From contig JAATWA010000001.1 of the NCBI GenBank assembly GCA_013361095.1, positions 2,582,501 to 2,646,500 of the forward strand: a stretch of DNA of 64,000 bases. Direction: 5' to 3'. The translations under genes were made by a program, and so were the position numbers. Below are positions 8,650-17,847 of this stretch, piece after piece. How positions within the stretch are numbered: the first letter of the stretch is position 1; each line of letters starts with the position of its first letter. The notes under the pieces were generated by a model. That model saw nothing but the letters and a program-made list of their open reading frames with translations, made no database searches and was not told the origin of the DNA. The DNA comes from Pseudanabaena biceps (GTDB lineage Bacteria > Cyanobacteriota > Cyanobacteriia > Pseudanabaenales > Pseudanabaenaceae).

Positions 8650-9738
8650 CTATTTTTTTTGGTTGTCAGGATCAGCCCAACCTAACAAATTTGATAGCCA
8701 ACCACGTTTTTGTGGCTCGACGATGGGAGCTGGAGGATTTCGATTGTTAGCCTGCTTATTTTGAGTTTTGCTGGTCGGATTAGGTTGAGTAGGATTGCTA
8801 AGATCTTGAATATGCTTTAGGGCGAGCGGTTCTTGGGGATTAAGCTGTAGCGATCGCATTAAGCTGGCTTTTGCCATTTGCGGTTGGTTAATATTTTTAT
8901 AGACCACGCCTAACATTGCATGCCCCTTGCTATTGTTGGTTTCCACCTGAAGAAGTTCGCGTAATTCCTTAAAGGCAGCTTTCCAGTCACCTTGACTCAT
9001 ATATATTTCACAGACCTTGAGGCGATCGCTGCTATTTGAAGTATTTACCGATTCTATTTTGGTTTGGAATACCGTGGCATCGGTATCATCTTGGCGATTT
9101 TTTGCCGTTTGGTAATTAGTAGCTGATGGATAGTTAGAAGTAGTTTTAACCGAGGAAGTCGGATAGATGGGGGGAGTAAACTTACTTTTAATTGGTGACT
9201 TTGGCAAAAGCACGGGAGGCATATCAGGCGCACCGTATTGATAGCCTTCTTTGTAGAGAATGTAAACAAGATTAAGTTCGCTAATTTGAGCGGTATATTC
9301 CAAGATAGTCTTGATTGATTCATACTGCTTTTTAGCGATCGCCGATACTGCGCGTTCATAGGCTCCATCGCTGGGGGCAAGCATGAGTTCACAAGCACTT
9401 GGCGAAAAAATCTGGACATTCCGTGATTTTTGCATTAATCGCTTTGCTAATAACTTAAAAATACCTTGATAGGCTTTACGCTCCTCCTCTTTCATCAGAA
9501 TGTTGTAAGCGGGATTTACCAGTTTGGCTAGGTACTGAGTGGCAATTTCCTTTTCTTCAGCCGAAAATCCATAAATATCAGGATGCAATATCCGCGCGAT
9601 GCTCACATAAACATGGCGAATATAGATGGGACTACTGATAATTGGCAATCCTAACGCCGCGTAATAGTCATTATTAAACTGACTAATACCTCGATCAATG
9701 CGGATAAATTGGACTCTTGACTCCTTGGACTGGTTCAT
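8650..9738 (-). CDS. J-domain protein with TPR repeats
   Basis: A 362-aa cytoplasmic protein with no signal peptide or membrane helix. Residues about 22-92 form a DnaJ-like domain: YYAALGLP, then VYVSIARILHPDIYG with the HPD motif needed to stimulate DnaK, and VNPAYNILMKEEERKAY. A low-complexity linker (about 165-230) follows. About 235-320 is a TPR pair (CEIYMSQGDWKAAFKELREL, GHAMLGVVYKNINQPQMAKA). The tail is Pro/Asn/Gln-rich. Likely a co-chaperone or scaffold. It may be read with the downstream kinase, although hairpins at 8590 and 8476 lie between them. Confidence 0.82.
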   Translation of the reverse strand: MNQSKESRVQFIRIDRGISQFNNDYYAALGLPIISSPIYIRHVYVSIARILHPDIYGFSAEEKEIATQYLAKLVNPAYNILMKEEERKAYQGIFKLLAKRLMQKSRNVQIFSPSACELMLAPSDGAYERAVSAIAKKQYESIKTILEYTAQISELNLVYILYKEGYQYGAPDMPPVLLPKSPIKSKFTPPIYPTSSVKTTSNYPSATNYQTAKNRQDDTDATVFQTKIESVNTSNSSDRLKVCEIYMSQGDWKAAFKELRELLQVETNNSKGHAMLGVVYKNINQPQMAKASLMRSLQLNPQEPLALKHIQDLSNPTQPNPTSKTQNKQANNRNPPAPIVEPQKRGWLSNLLGWADPDNQKK

Positions 9739-9983
9739 GATTACTCGCTAGCTATATCTGGTAATGCAAAGGCAATCGAGTGAGCGGTAGTAGACTAAAT
9801 CCAAGACTCTTTACGAGAAATTCTAGCTTGTCAATAAATTGCGATTGCGCCACAGGTTTTAGAGTTTTATGTTTAATTACGCCCAGCTACTTATATCACT
9901 ATATTAGATTTCATATTAATCTAGCAAAAGTTGATTGAACAGCTTGATTTACAAATTTATCTTTAGCAAAGTAAGAGTTAGCA

Positions 9984-10028
9984 TAAAAGCCCTAGAAGAT
10001 GAGTGACACTCATCTTCTAGGGCTTTTA
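9984..10028. repeat. Hairpin, 22-bp stem, single-base loop
   Basis: Arms 9984-10005 and 10007-10028 (TAAAAGCCCTAGAAGATGAG then TG) are perfectly complementary. It lies downstream of thrS and upstream of the leftward J-domain gene. Its apex GAGTG-A-CACTC is not of the GCGAAGC type. The rest of 9739-9983 shows no gene. Confidence 0.88.
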
Positions 10029-10035
10029 GCGCATC

Positions 10036-10080
10036 GAATCACTAAAAAGGCAGTGCTTAGTACTGCCTTTTTAGTGATTC
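10036..10080 (-). terminator. Terminator hairpin of thrS
   Basis: Arms 10036-10054 and 10062-10080 (GAATCACTAAAAAGGCAGT) form a 19-bp stem ending 5 bases from the thrS stop. Read leftward, the stem is followed by GCGCTAAAAGCCC, so there is no simple T-tract. It is placed as a classic post-stop hairpin. Confidence 0.75.
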
Positions 10081-10085
10081 TGGAT

Positions 10086-11921
10086 TTAGAACCAAGTGCG
10101 ATCGCTAATGGCTGCTTTCATTTTGCTGATCACTTCATCCACAGGAATAGCACCGAGTTCGCCATGCTTACGGCTACGGATGCTAAGAGTATTTGCTTCA
10201 ACTTCTTTTGCACCGATGACCGCCATCACAGGAATTTTTTCCATTTCGGCTTTGCGGATTTGCTTCGCCATGCGATCGCCGCTATGGTCTAGCTGAACGC
10301 GCAAACCTTCAGCTTTCATTTTGGCAGCAACCTGTTCCGCATACTCCATTTGGCTATCCGATACGGCGATTAATTTCACCTGTGCAGGCGCTAACCAGAG
10401 AGGGAAGTCACCTGCGTAGTTCTCGATCAATACACCGATGAAGCGCTCAACGGAACCAAATAAAGCACGGTGGATCATGATCGGTTGATGTCTTGCGCCA
10501 TCTTCACCGACATATTCCATCTTAAAGCGATCGGGTAAATTGAAGTCTAATTGAATCGTCGAACATTGCCAACGACGACCGATCGCATCTTCGATCTTAA
10601 TATCGATCTTAGGGCCATAGAATGCGCCGCCGCCTTCGTCAATTACATAGTTCCAACCTTTGTGGTTAAGAGCTTGTTTTAAAGCCTCAGTAGACTTTTC
10701 CCAAATCTCATCGGAGCCAACGTACTTTTCAGGACGGGTAGATAAGTTGATCTCATAATTCTCAAAGCCAAAAGTGGAGAGAATTAGTTCTGCTAGATCG
10801 AGAACGCCACGAATTTCCTGCTCAATTTGCTCCTCAGTACAGAAAATGTGAGCATCATCTTGGGTAAAGCCGCGCACACGCATCAATCCATGCATGGTTC
10901 CAGAGCGCTCATAACGATAGACTGTGCCAAGTTCGGCGTAGCGAATTGGGAACTCTTTGTAGGAATGGAGTGTATCTTTGTAGATCAACACATGGAATGG
11001 ACAGTTCATCGGCTTAAGTTGATAAACCTGATGCTCAACTTCCATCGGCTGAAACATACTTTCGCGATAGAAGTCGTTATGCCCAGAGATCTTCCATAAA
11101 TCCAAATTCGCCATGTGCGGTGTAGTTACCGACTCATAGCCATTCTGGACATGGGTATCTTTCCAGAAAGTCTCAATGGTATTGCGGATAATTGCGCCCT
11201 TGGGATGCCAAAACACTAATCCACCACCAGCATCTTCTTGAATACTGAACAGTTGCAAATCCTTGCCAATGGTGCGGTGATCGCGGCGTTTTGCCTCCTC
11301 CAGCATGGCGTGATATGCCGCTAACTGTTCAGGATTTTCCCAAGCCGTGCCGTAAATGCGTTGCAGCATCGGATTTTTTTCGTCACCGCGCCAATAGGCT
11401 CCTGCAATACTCTCAAGGGCGAAAGCATCGGGGTGAATATCCCCAGTACTTCCGAGGTGAGGGCCTGCACACAGATCCCACCAAGGCTGTTTCTCAAATT
11501 TGGCTGGATCGCCAATGAAATAGCGACTAATATTTTGACCTTCAGGAATAGCCGCTAATAATTCAATCTTGTAAGGCTCATTTAGTTTTTCGATTTCCGT
11601 AAGCATCTCAGGACGGGGCAACTCCTGACGCACAAGCGGCTGATTCCACTTGATGATTCGCTTCATTTCCTTCGCGATCGCCTTGAGATCACTGGGCGTA
11701 AAAGGCTCTTTGCGATCGAAGTCGTAGTAAAAGCCGTTCTCAGTTGCAGGGCCGATTGTCACCTTAGCATCGGGATATAATTTCTGAACTGCCATCGCCA
11801 TCACATGGGAACAAGTGTGACGAATCCGCGCTAATTTTTCGGTATCAGCTTGCCGCAGGATATCACTAGGTTTAATATCACTAGACTTGCTCTCACTGGG
11901 CTTTTCTGCAACTGCATCCAT
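10086..11921 (-). CDS. thrS: Threonyl-tRNA synthetase
   Basis: Class II aminoacyl-tRNA synthetase charging tRNA-Thr; 611 aa. The editing (N2) domain is visible with RIRHTCSHVMAMAVQKLYPD and the catalytic core with MNCPFHVLIYK (zinc/threonine site), YRYERSGTMHGLMRVRGFTQ (motif 2) and a motif 3 region HRALFGSVERFIG. The anticodon-binding domain follows from about residue 510. The N-terminal TGS domain of E. coli ThrRS is absent, replaced by about 25 polar residues, as I recall is usual in cyanobacteria. Monocistronic, closed by the hairpin at 10036. A cognate tRNA-Thr(GGT) gene lies at 42226. Confidence 0.97.
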   Translation of the reverse strand: MDAVAEKPSESKSSDIKPSDILRQADTEKLARIRHTCSHVMAMAVQKLYPDAKVTIGPATENGFYYDFDRKEPFTPSDLKAIAKEMKRIIKWNQPLVRQELPRPEMLTEIEKLNEPYKIELLAAIPEGQNISRYFIGDPAKFEKQPWWDLCAGPHLGSTGDIHPDAFALESIAGAYWRGDEKNPMLQRIYGTAWENPEQLAAYHAMLEEAKRRDHRTIGKDLQLFSIQEDAGGGLVFWHPKGAIIRNTIETFWKDTHVQNGYESVTTPHMANLDLWKISGHNDFYRESMFQPMEVEHQVYQLKPMNCPFHVLIYKDTLHSYKEFPIRYAELGTVYRYERSGTMHGLMRVRGFTQDDAHIFCTEEQIEQEIRGVLDLAELILSTFGFENYEINLSTRPEKYVGSDEIWEKSTEALKQALNHKGWNYVIDEGGGAFYGPKIDIKIEDAIGRRWQCSTIQLDFNLPDRFKMEYVGEDGARHQPIMIHRALFGSVERFIGVLIENYAGDFPLWLAPAQVKLIAVSDSQMEYAEQVAAKMKAEGLRVQLDHSGDRMAKQIRKAEMEKIPVMAVIGAKEVEANTLSIRSRKHGELGAIPVDEVISKMKAAISDRTWF

Positions 11922-12153
11922 AACTTGATGTCGTGACCTTATTTACTAAAGAATTACTAAGACTGTACTTAAAACTGTAACTACAAGTCTATCATCAATG
12001 AAAGAATGCTTAACATCGTGGGAATAAGTAGTTAAGCTGTTAAAACTTTTCACTAGAACGATCTTGCGATCGCATCAGAAACAATACTTTTAGGCGATGC
12101 CTAGTGCTACTGAGTATTTGGAGCTTATGTGGTGCGTCAGGATTCAGCTTGTG

Positions 12154-12309
12154 TCAGTCAATTACCTCTTCTGCTAGTCCCTGCTGTGGTGGGTTAGCAA
12201 TTACGATATTCAACTCAGCGATCGCATCAGGATTGGGGGATTCATAAACAACACAACGGTGAGGGAATTTGGCGTTGTGGAAAAAGGAAAGAGCGATGTC
12301 ATGGGTCAT
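12154..12309 (-). CDS. Small hypothetical ORF (51 aa)
   Basis: ATG at 12309 to TGA at 12154, 27 bases past the stop of the YbjQ-type gene on the same strand. The product (MTHDIALSFFHNAKFPHRCV.., ending PPQQGLAEEVID) has no motif I recognise. NIVIANPPQQGL loosely recalls the NPP motif of methyltransferases, so it may be a gene remnant. No strong ribosome-binding site is seen. The remaining gap 11922-12153 holds no gene or clear repeat, only HIP1 octamers. Confidence 0.3.
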   Translation of the reverse strand: MTHDIALSFFHNAKFPHRCVVYESPNPDAIAELNIVIANPPQQGLAEEVID

Positions 12310-12336
12310 GCTGAAGGTTACTCACTCTAATCCAAC

Positions 12337-13563
12337 TTAGCGGTGAACAAACCGAAGCATAAAAAATATCAACCAGAAAGCGAAAACTACTAAACCAGCA
12401 ATTATGCCAAGAATGCCTGATGAGTTTGTGGGTTGGTTCAACGAGACAGCCGAAGTAGTATCCGCAGTATTAATGAAGGTATCTTGATCGCGGATAATCG
12501 CCTGTGGTATTAAGTTCTCAGATTCAGTTCTGACATCTGGCATTTTCTTGACGGCTGTACCAATGGCTAAGAACTCGATAATGCCACCACCTAAATTGTA
12601 AACATAGGTTTTGATGCCAACCACCTGATCCGCACCACAGCGCCGAGCATCTTCGGCAATATGCTTTAAGGCTTCTTCTCTAGCTTCATAAATCAGCGTT
12701 GTCAACTCTCTAATTTCACCGCGTACAAAAGACTTGAAAAACGAGCTTATGCCGCCTAGCAATCCCAAAGAGTAAACGGAAACCCCTAAGACTAACTGCA
12801 CAGGCATATACCCTTGATTAATCAAGTTCCACATTTCTTCATTGGTTAGATCGCTGGCGATTGGATTTTGGTGATAAACGTCTGGTAGTAGCGGATGATG
12901 TGAGGCAGTGCCAATCATCACCATTTCTTGCATTGCGCCCAGAGGCAAAATCGATGTCTTAATGCCGACAACTGCATTGGCTCCTACTTCCCTTGCCTCT
13001 GATTTGATACGCTGAAGGGCAAGATGACGAGTTTCATTAAAAATGCGTGAAAATTCTTTAATCTCTCCCCTAGCCAGACTTTTTAAACTGCCTAAAATGC
13101 CTCCACCAACTCCAATTGAATAAGCGACATTGCCAAATACAAATTGTTTGGGCGTAAATCCACAATCAACTTGACAGTATAGAGCTTGTCCATCGGCTGA
13201 TGTTGAAAATTCAAAATGTCTAGTTTTTTCCCCTTCACGATGCACACAGGAACCGATCGCCAAAAATTCTACGTTTGTACCGTGAAAAATTAGTTCATTA
13301 GAAACCCCTGTAATTCCTACGCCGCCGTGATGTTTGGCTTCTTCAAGCATTCTTGCATAGGCGCGATGTCTACCCTCATGAATAATATTTGTAATTTGAT
13401 GAACCTCGCCACCAACTAGGGTTTTCAGTCCAGAACCAATACTGTTAATCAATCCAAGTGAAATAACACTGTTGCCAATAACCAGATCTCCTGCGGATAG
13501 CCCATGCTTTCGCAAACAAAAAATCTCGTTGCCCGATAAGCCTGTAATTACTACCATAATCAT
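12337..13563 (-). CDS. Triple YbjQ/UPF0145-domain membrane protein
   Basis: A 408-aa protein made of three consecutive copies of the YbjQ/UPF0145 (heavy-metal-binding-like) fold, about residues 20-108, 135-225 and 250-340. Each copy repeats the pattern G(N/V)..YS(L/I)G..GG..(K/S)S...GE(I/V)...., then AR..GA..VVGI.., then (E)FLAIGTA. A single transmembrane helix lies near the C-terminus (SSGILGIIAGLVVFAFWLIF). Bacterial YbjQ is a short pentameric protein of unknown role, so three fused copies suggest a self-assembled ring anchored to the membrane (inference). The downstream neighbour is only the small ORF at 12154. The next gene rightwards is divergent. Confidence 0.8.
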   Translation of the reverse strand: MIMVVITGLSGNEIFCLRKHGLSAGDLVIGNSVISLGLINSIGSGLKTLVGGEVHQITNIIHEGRHRAYARMLEEAKHHGGVGITGVSNELIFHGTNVEFLAIGSCVHREGEKTRHFEFSTSADGQALYCQVDCGFTPKQFVFGNVAYSIGVGGGILGSLKSLARGEIKEFSRIFNETRHLALQRIKSEAREVGANAVVGIKTSILPLGAMQEMVMIGTASHHPLLPDVYHQNPIASDLTNEEMWNLINQGYMPVQLVLGVSVYSLGLLGGISSFFKSFVRGEIRELTTLIYEAREEALKHIAEDARRCGADQVVGIKTYVYNLGGGIIEFLAIGTAVKKMPDVRTESENLIPQAIIRDQDTFINTADTTSAVSLNQPTNSSGILGIIAGLVVFAFWLIFFMLRFVHR

Positions 13564-13765
13564 GTCCTAAGTGAATTGAACGGTACTTTCTACTCATTTG
13601 AGATGATTACACAAATCTTTTCAAATCAGTCTTTACATTTTTCTATTGCTGTGGTCACTTGCTTTAGGAAAAATCAAAACCCAAGAATGTGCTTAAGTCA
13701 ACAGATGATGACTAAAATTAAGTTTGTATTTAACCATTTGAAAAAAGTTTCAGTTTATTATTTTT

Positions 13766-14905
13766 ATGCCCAAAAAATACTGGCACTGGATAGCAATTAG
13801 CTTGACAACGATGCTATCCGTAATATTAACAATCCATTTAAGTGCCTTACCCCCAGCCTTAGCCCAAAACCCTGCAATGCCAAGCGTTAACGCAGATGTG
13901 AAGCCCAATCAATCGCTGCGGGTAGTTACACGACTGATTAAACCCTTTGTGTTTGAAGAGGGGGCAGAAATCGTTGGCTTTAGTATGGATATACTGCGTA
14001 ACATCGCCACTGAACTGGGCTTCAAATATACACTTGCGGTACAGCCTAGTGTTAATGGCATGTTGGAACAAGTTAAAAATAATCAAGCAGATTTTGGCAT
14101 TGCAGCAGTGTCAATTACAGAAGAACGGAATAAAGACTTTGATTTTTCCTATCCATTCTTTCAAGGTGGCTTACAGATTTTAGTCCCCATTAAAAATGGC
14201 GGGAACTCACTATTTAGTTTACTATCCAATTTCTTTTCAGCGACTCTATTTCAGGTGGTTGGCTTAATTTTGTTAGTCAGTTTGATCCCTGTGCATATTG
14301 TGTGGTGGTTTGAGCGCAATCATAAAGGAGGTCTAGTCGAGAACCAACCATACTTCCCCAGTATTTTCACAGTATTGTGGTGGGTTTTAGCAACCTTGGC
14401 GACACAGGCGGAGGAAATGCCTAAAAATTGGGTGAGTAGAGTCATTGCTATATTTTGGATGTTTATATCTGTTGTCTTTGTTGCCTACTTTACGGCAACG
14501 GTTACTGCTTCTTTGACGGTACAACAACTTCAAGGAAGTATTCAGAGTGAGAATGATTTACCAGGGAAAAATATTGCTACGATCGCAGGTAGTACCTCGG
14601 CAAATTATCTCCGTAAGAATAATATTCAAACTACTGAAGTAGAGCAAATTGAATCGGCATATGATTTAGTCCTGAATGGACAGGTTGATGCAGTTGTCTT
14701 TGATGCTCCTGTTTTACTTTATTATGCTTCTCACGGAGGTAAAGGAAAGGTACAAACTGTTGGTAGTGTTTTTGAAAATGAGAACTATGGAATTGTGTTC
14801 TCTCCCAATAGCTCCTATCGCCGTCAGATCAATGATGCTCTATTAAAACTGGTAGAAAATGGAACTTATCAAGATCTCTATAAAAAATGGTTTGTGAGAA
14901 GCTAA
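13766..14905 (+). CDS. Ionotropic glutamate receptor-like ligand-gated channel
   Basis: A 379-aa prokaryotic iGluR (GluR0 type). A signal peptide ends near ALA-QN (residue 33). The periplasmic binding lobe is split: S1 (about 50-145) has SITEERNKDF with Arg121 in the position that grips the amino-acid carboxylate; S2 (about 258-379) has VDAVVFDAP with Asp313 in the amino-group position. Between them lie TM1 (160-182), a pore loop (199-220) and TM3 (223-255), whose AYFTATVTASLTV resembles the SYTANLAAF gate of animal receptors. The pore loop reads LATLATQAEEMPKN and lacks the TVGYGD potassium filter of Synechocystis GluR0, so selectivity is uncertain. ATG 13766 was chosen because it begins the signal peptide. 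Confidence 0.9.
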   Translation: MPKKYWHWIAISLTTMLSVILTIHLSALPPALAQNPAMPSVNADVKPNQSLRVVTRLIKPFVFEEGAEIVGFSMDILRNIATELGFKYTLAVQPSVNGMLEQVKNNQADFGIAAVSITEERNKDFDFSYPFFQGGLQILVPIKNGGNSLFSLLSNFFSATLFQVVGLILLVSLIPVHIVWWFERNHKGGLVENQPYFPSIFTVLWWVLATLATQAEEMPKNWVSRVIAIFWMFISVVFVAYFTATVTASLTVQQLQGSIQSENDLPGKNIATIAGSTSANYLRKNNIQTTEVEQIESAYDLVLNGQVDAVVFDAPVLLYYASHGGKGKVQTVGSVFENENYGIVFSPNSSYRRQINDALLKLVENGTYQDLYKKWFVRS

Positions 14906-14966
14906 ATAAAGCCTCAAAAGAGAAGATCGGCGCTTCGCGCCGATCTTCTCTTTTGAGGCTTTATTT
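14904..14966. repeat. Class I hairpin, 30-bp stem, overlapping a stop codon
   Basis: Perfect arms 14904-14933 and 14937-14966 around TTC (GCGAAGC on the minus strand). The left arm begins inside the TAA stop (14903-14905) of the channel gene. The outer part AAATAAAGCC gives a T-rich downstream arm (GGCTTTATTT), so it may serve as a terminator for both convergent genes. Confidence 0.93.
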
Positions 14967-14971
14967 GCCCG

Positions 14972-15409
14972 TTAGTAATCAAGCTCTTTTAAGTTGTGGT
15001 GTTCCTCAGCAGCAAGATCGAAAAAGCTACCTGTCGTGCCATCAACATTGATGCTAAAGGAGTAATGGCGATCGCTTGCATCTACACTGACGGAGTAGGG
15101 AATATCTCGCAAACCGTTAAACCAGAATTGTCCATTTTTATCGGTGTAGGTAGTTTGTGCAGGTAACGAGTTAATAGTTACTTTCGCGTTTTTGATTAAA
15201 CTATCACCTGTTACCCCTGACCAATTGCGCGTGTCGGCAACCTTGCCATAAAGAAAGCTGTCACCTTGGGGATGTGCCAAGAAACTATAGGCAGGTTCAA
15301 TAATTGTGGCGATCGCTAATACAAAAATGGCGACTAGGCTCATTAACCAAAAAGGTTTTGGTTTGCTAAGTGTGAAGTTGTGAAGCTTGAATTTCTTGAG
15401 ACGAATCAT
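14972..15409 (-). CDS. Membrane-anchored carboxypeptidase-regulatory-like protein
   Basis: A 145-aa protein with a basic N-terminus and one hydrophobic segment (PFWLMSLVAIFVLAIATIIEP, about residues 19-40), so it is probably anchored to the membrane or secreted. The remainder resembles a carboxypeptidase regulatory-like beta-sandwich: FLYGKVADTRNWSG, AKVTINSLPAQTTYTDKNGQ, FWFNGLRDIPYSVSVDASDR. Function unknown. It ends 30 bases upstream of nothing coding on its strand; its start is 30 bases downstream of the alkaline phosphatase stop, so both may share a transcript. Confidence 0.6.
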   Translation of the reverse strand: MIRLKKFKLHNFTLSKPKPFWLMSLVAIFVLAIATIIEPAYSFLAHPQGDSFLYGKVADTRNWSGVTGDSLIKNAKVTINSLPAQTTYTDKNGQFWFNGLRDIPYSVSVDASDRHYSFSINVDGTTGSFFDLAAEEHHNLKELDY

Positions 15410-15439
15410 CGTGATTGCACCAATAATTTAATTTTTGAT

Positions 15440-17452
15440 CTATTCTAAAAGTTTAGGTAAATCGCTACGGTCTTTTGCTCCAGAGATCGCGGCTGCCATC
15501 CGTTGAAACACTTCCACATTGTCCATATATCCGCGAAATAAAGCGCTACCAATTCCTTCGGCATTGAGAACGACATCATCAGCAGTGTGATTAGCAATGG
15601 TTTCCTTACGCTCCAAATCGGCGGTTAACAATAGTCCATCAGGTTCGCGATCGGGGTTTGCGGTGGAACCATCTTTTTCGCTGGAAGGATTTAAGTTGAA
15701 GTCGTCAGTTAGGAAGTTTGTCCGATAGGCGGGACGAGCTGAGACACCTAAGGCTAATTTGATATTAGGGTTCGCTTCATCGGGATAGCCATTGTTATCC
15801 TGATCGCTATAGGTAGGGAATCCCGCATTCTCAAAGGCATGTAAGGCATCCTTCAGATCGACTCTTTTTTCCTTAATGCTCAGAGTGTCAACCGTACCCG
15901 CAACGGTTTCACCTTGGGCATGGTCGGAGGTGACTAATACTAGGGTTTTGCCATCCTGCTGGGCAAACTCACGGGCGATCGCTACGGATTTATCTAAGGT
16001 CAGGACTTCGTACAGCACGCGATCGGTATCGATAGAATGAGCAAGCTTATCGGTTTGCGAAGACTCTACCAATAAAATCCAGCCTTGGGGCGAAACTGTG
16101 TCTAGGACAGCGATCGCTTTTTGGGTCATTTCAGGCAAGGTAGGAATCTTGGCAAATTCTTCGGGAACAGGTGGCTTCAGAGATTTTGCACCACGTCCAT
16201 CAATGGTGGCTTTGCCTCTAGCAATCATGATATCTAGCACCGAGGGAATATTCTGCGCTCCCAGTGCTGACTTAGGACGAAAATCACCAAGAAATAAGCC
16301 TAAAATCGGTTTGTTGTTGGGTGCGTTTGAGAGACTATTCACATCAGTAACGATGCTATAGCCCTTACTCTTGGCAATCTCTACAAGATTTTTATCATCT
16401 TTACGAGAAACGTTATCTTTAAAATCAGCAACTTTATTCTTTGGTAAAAAATAACGCGCTCCGGGGGCTAAAGCTACGTCCACAAGCTGACTGAGTTCGG
16501 CTAGACTTTTAAAACCTGTAGCAGGAAGGGCATAGCCATCTTCAAAATGATCGAGCAACTGTTGGGCGATCGCATCGTATTGACGGCGTGAAACCAGATT
16601 TGAGAAGGTCGAGGCGGGTGTCGCATCAACGCCAAAGGAAGTTGTCGCAAAACCAATTCCCCAACCATGCAAGCGTTTCATATATTGAGGAAGAGTTTCA
16701 ATCCGAGGATTATCGAGAGGATTGCTCGGAGTGTTGTCTGGGAAAGCTCCTAACGAACCATTGATCGTTTTTGCTCCTGATGTCAAGGCGATCGCCGTAT
16801 TCGCAGAGTCGGGAATAATGCTGTCAAGGGAGGAAGTACTGACTAAACCAAGTTCTGTCATTTTTTCCATATTCAGAAGAGAAGTGGGTTTCCCATCTTT
16901 ATATCCATGCGCCATAATTCGTCCCGCTGTGCGTAAGGGATTACCCATACCATCGCCAATCATTAGAATGATTTTCTTGAGATCACCTGCTAGTTCAAAT
17001 CGCTGTACTTTATAAGTGTTTTTAGCAGTAATGGAAGTATTATCAGCTTTCAGTGTGGCGATTACCTCATAAGCTCCCGCTTTATCAAAGCTAAAATTGC
17101 GCCATGATTGTCCAAATAGATTTGGGTCAGAAGGTAATCCCACTTCGAGATTGCCTCCCGACATTGCTAGTTCTTTGGCGATTTGTTCCTGAAAAGCCTT
17201 GGTATAATCTTTGCCGTTGATACTGAGGGATTGCAAAGTGGGTGTTGTTTTTGCAGGAATAGTGTTTTCAATACGCAGGTCAAAACGTTGATTGACTAAA
17301 AATGTTGTATCGTTCGTTGGCCAAATTCTGACTTTCCCAATTGTTGCAGGGCTTTTCTCCGCTAAGGCAAAGGGAATAAAGGAGAAGTTAGTTAGCAGAA
17401 ACGGTAAGGCGATCGCTAAAAATATGACTGAAATTTTACAATAGTTAACCAT
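15440..17452 (-). CDS. Exported alkaline phosphatase (PhoA superfamily)
   Basis: Metal-dependent phosphomonoesterase. I chose ATG 17452 because it begins a clear signal peptide (MVNYCKISVIFLAIALPFLL .. FALA-EKS). An in-frame ATG at 17554 would put 34 polar residues in front of that signal. The mature enzyme has an N-terminal beta-domain (about 40-140) and then the catalytic core: KIILMIGDGMGNP (metal site), IPDSANTAIALTSG with the nucleophilic Ser after Asp, VESSQTDKLAHSID and LVTSDHAQGE with metal-binding Asp/His. NDTTFLVNQRFDLRIENTIP is unlike E. coli PhoA. It may scavenge phosphate, but no Pho box was verified upstream. Confidence 0.88.
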   Translation of the reverse strand: MVNYCKISVIFLAIALPFLLTNFSFIPFALAEKSPATIGKVRIWPTNDTTFLVNQRFDLRIENTIPAKTTPTLQSLSINGKDYTKAFQEQIAKELAMSGGNLEVGLPSDPNLFGQSWRNFSFDKAGAYEVIATLKADNTSITAKNTYKVQRFELAGDLKKIILMIGDGMGNPLRTAGRIMAHGYKDGKPTSLLNMEKMTELGLVSTSSLDSIIPDSANTAIALTSGAKTINGSLGAFPDNTPSNPLDNPRIETLPQYMKRLHGWGIGFATTSFGVDATPASTFSNLVSRRQYDAIAQQLLDHFEDGYALPATGFKSLAELSQLVDVALAPGARYFLPKNKVADFKDNVSRKDDKNLVEIAKSKGYSIVTDVNSLSNAPNNKPILGLFLGDFRPKSALGAQNIPSVLDIMIARGKATIDGRGAKSLKPPVPEEFAKIPTLPEMTQKAIAVLDTVSPQGWILLVESSQTDKLAHSIDTDRVLYEVLTLDKSVAIAREFAQQDGKTLVLVTSDHAQGETVAGTVDTLSIKEKRVDLKDALHAFENAGFPTYSDQDNNGYPDEANPNIKLALGVSARPAYRTNFLTDDFNLNPSSEKDGSTANPDREPDGLLLTADLERKETIANHTADDVVLNAEGIGSALFRGYMDNVEVFQRMAAAISGAKDRSDLPKLLE

Positions 17453-17718
17453 CTTTCTAGCTATACCTTTCAGGATTTTGCTTGAGCAATCTTTGGATAA
17501 GTAGTTAGTAAGTCTCATGGGATGATTGCTATAACCTTTAAATGATTCCATCAAAACATGGAAATTACTATATCAAGGTTAAGCAATGGATAAGAAATTA
17601 TAGTCATGCTCTTGGCATCGACTCATATTTATTGGAGGAAAAACAACAATTATTAAGTCAGGAAGGTCTGCAAGTTAGCGATCGCCTCTCCCATTTAGAG
17701 ATTAGGGTTATGCGATTT

Positions 17719-17781
17719 AATAAGGAACCAAATTTTTGATGGCGCGGCGAAGCCGCGCCATCAAAAATTTGGTTCCTTATT
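17719..17781. repeat. Class I hairpin, 30-bp stem, GAA loop
   Basis: Perfect arms 17719-17748 and 17752-17781 (AATAAGGAACCAAATTTTTG then ATGGCGCGGC) around GAA; the heart is GCGAAGC. It sits in the 395-bp space between the phosphatase start and the rightward membrane-protein gene. Confidence 0.92.
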
Positions 17782-17795
17782 TTACGGCGAAGCCC

Positions 17796-17824
17796 TTACT
17801 AGAGGATAATGTATCCTCTAGTAA
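17796..17824. repeat. Short hairpin, 13-bp stem
   Basis: Arms 17796-17808 and 17812-17824 (TTACTAGAGGATA) around ATG. The upstream candidate ATG of the next gene (17809) is exactly the loop, which argues for the later ATG at 17848 as the start. Confidence 0.8.
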
Positions 17825-17847
17825 TCTCTAAAACATTTATCCCCACT

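Noticed and set aside
17542..17739. Rightward 65-aa frame overlapping the phosphatase 5' region
   Set aside because: It overlaps the phosphatase leader and ends inside the 17719 hairpin; no recognisable product.
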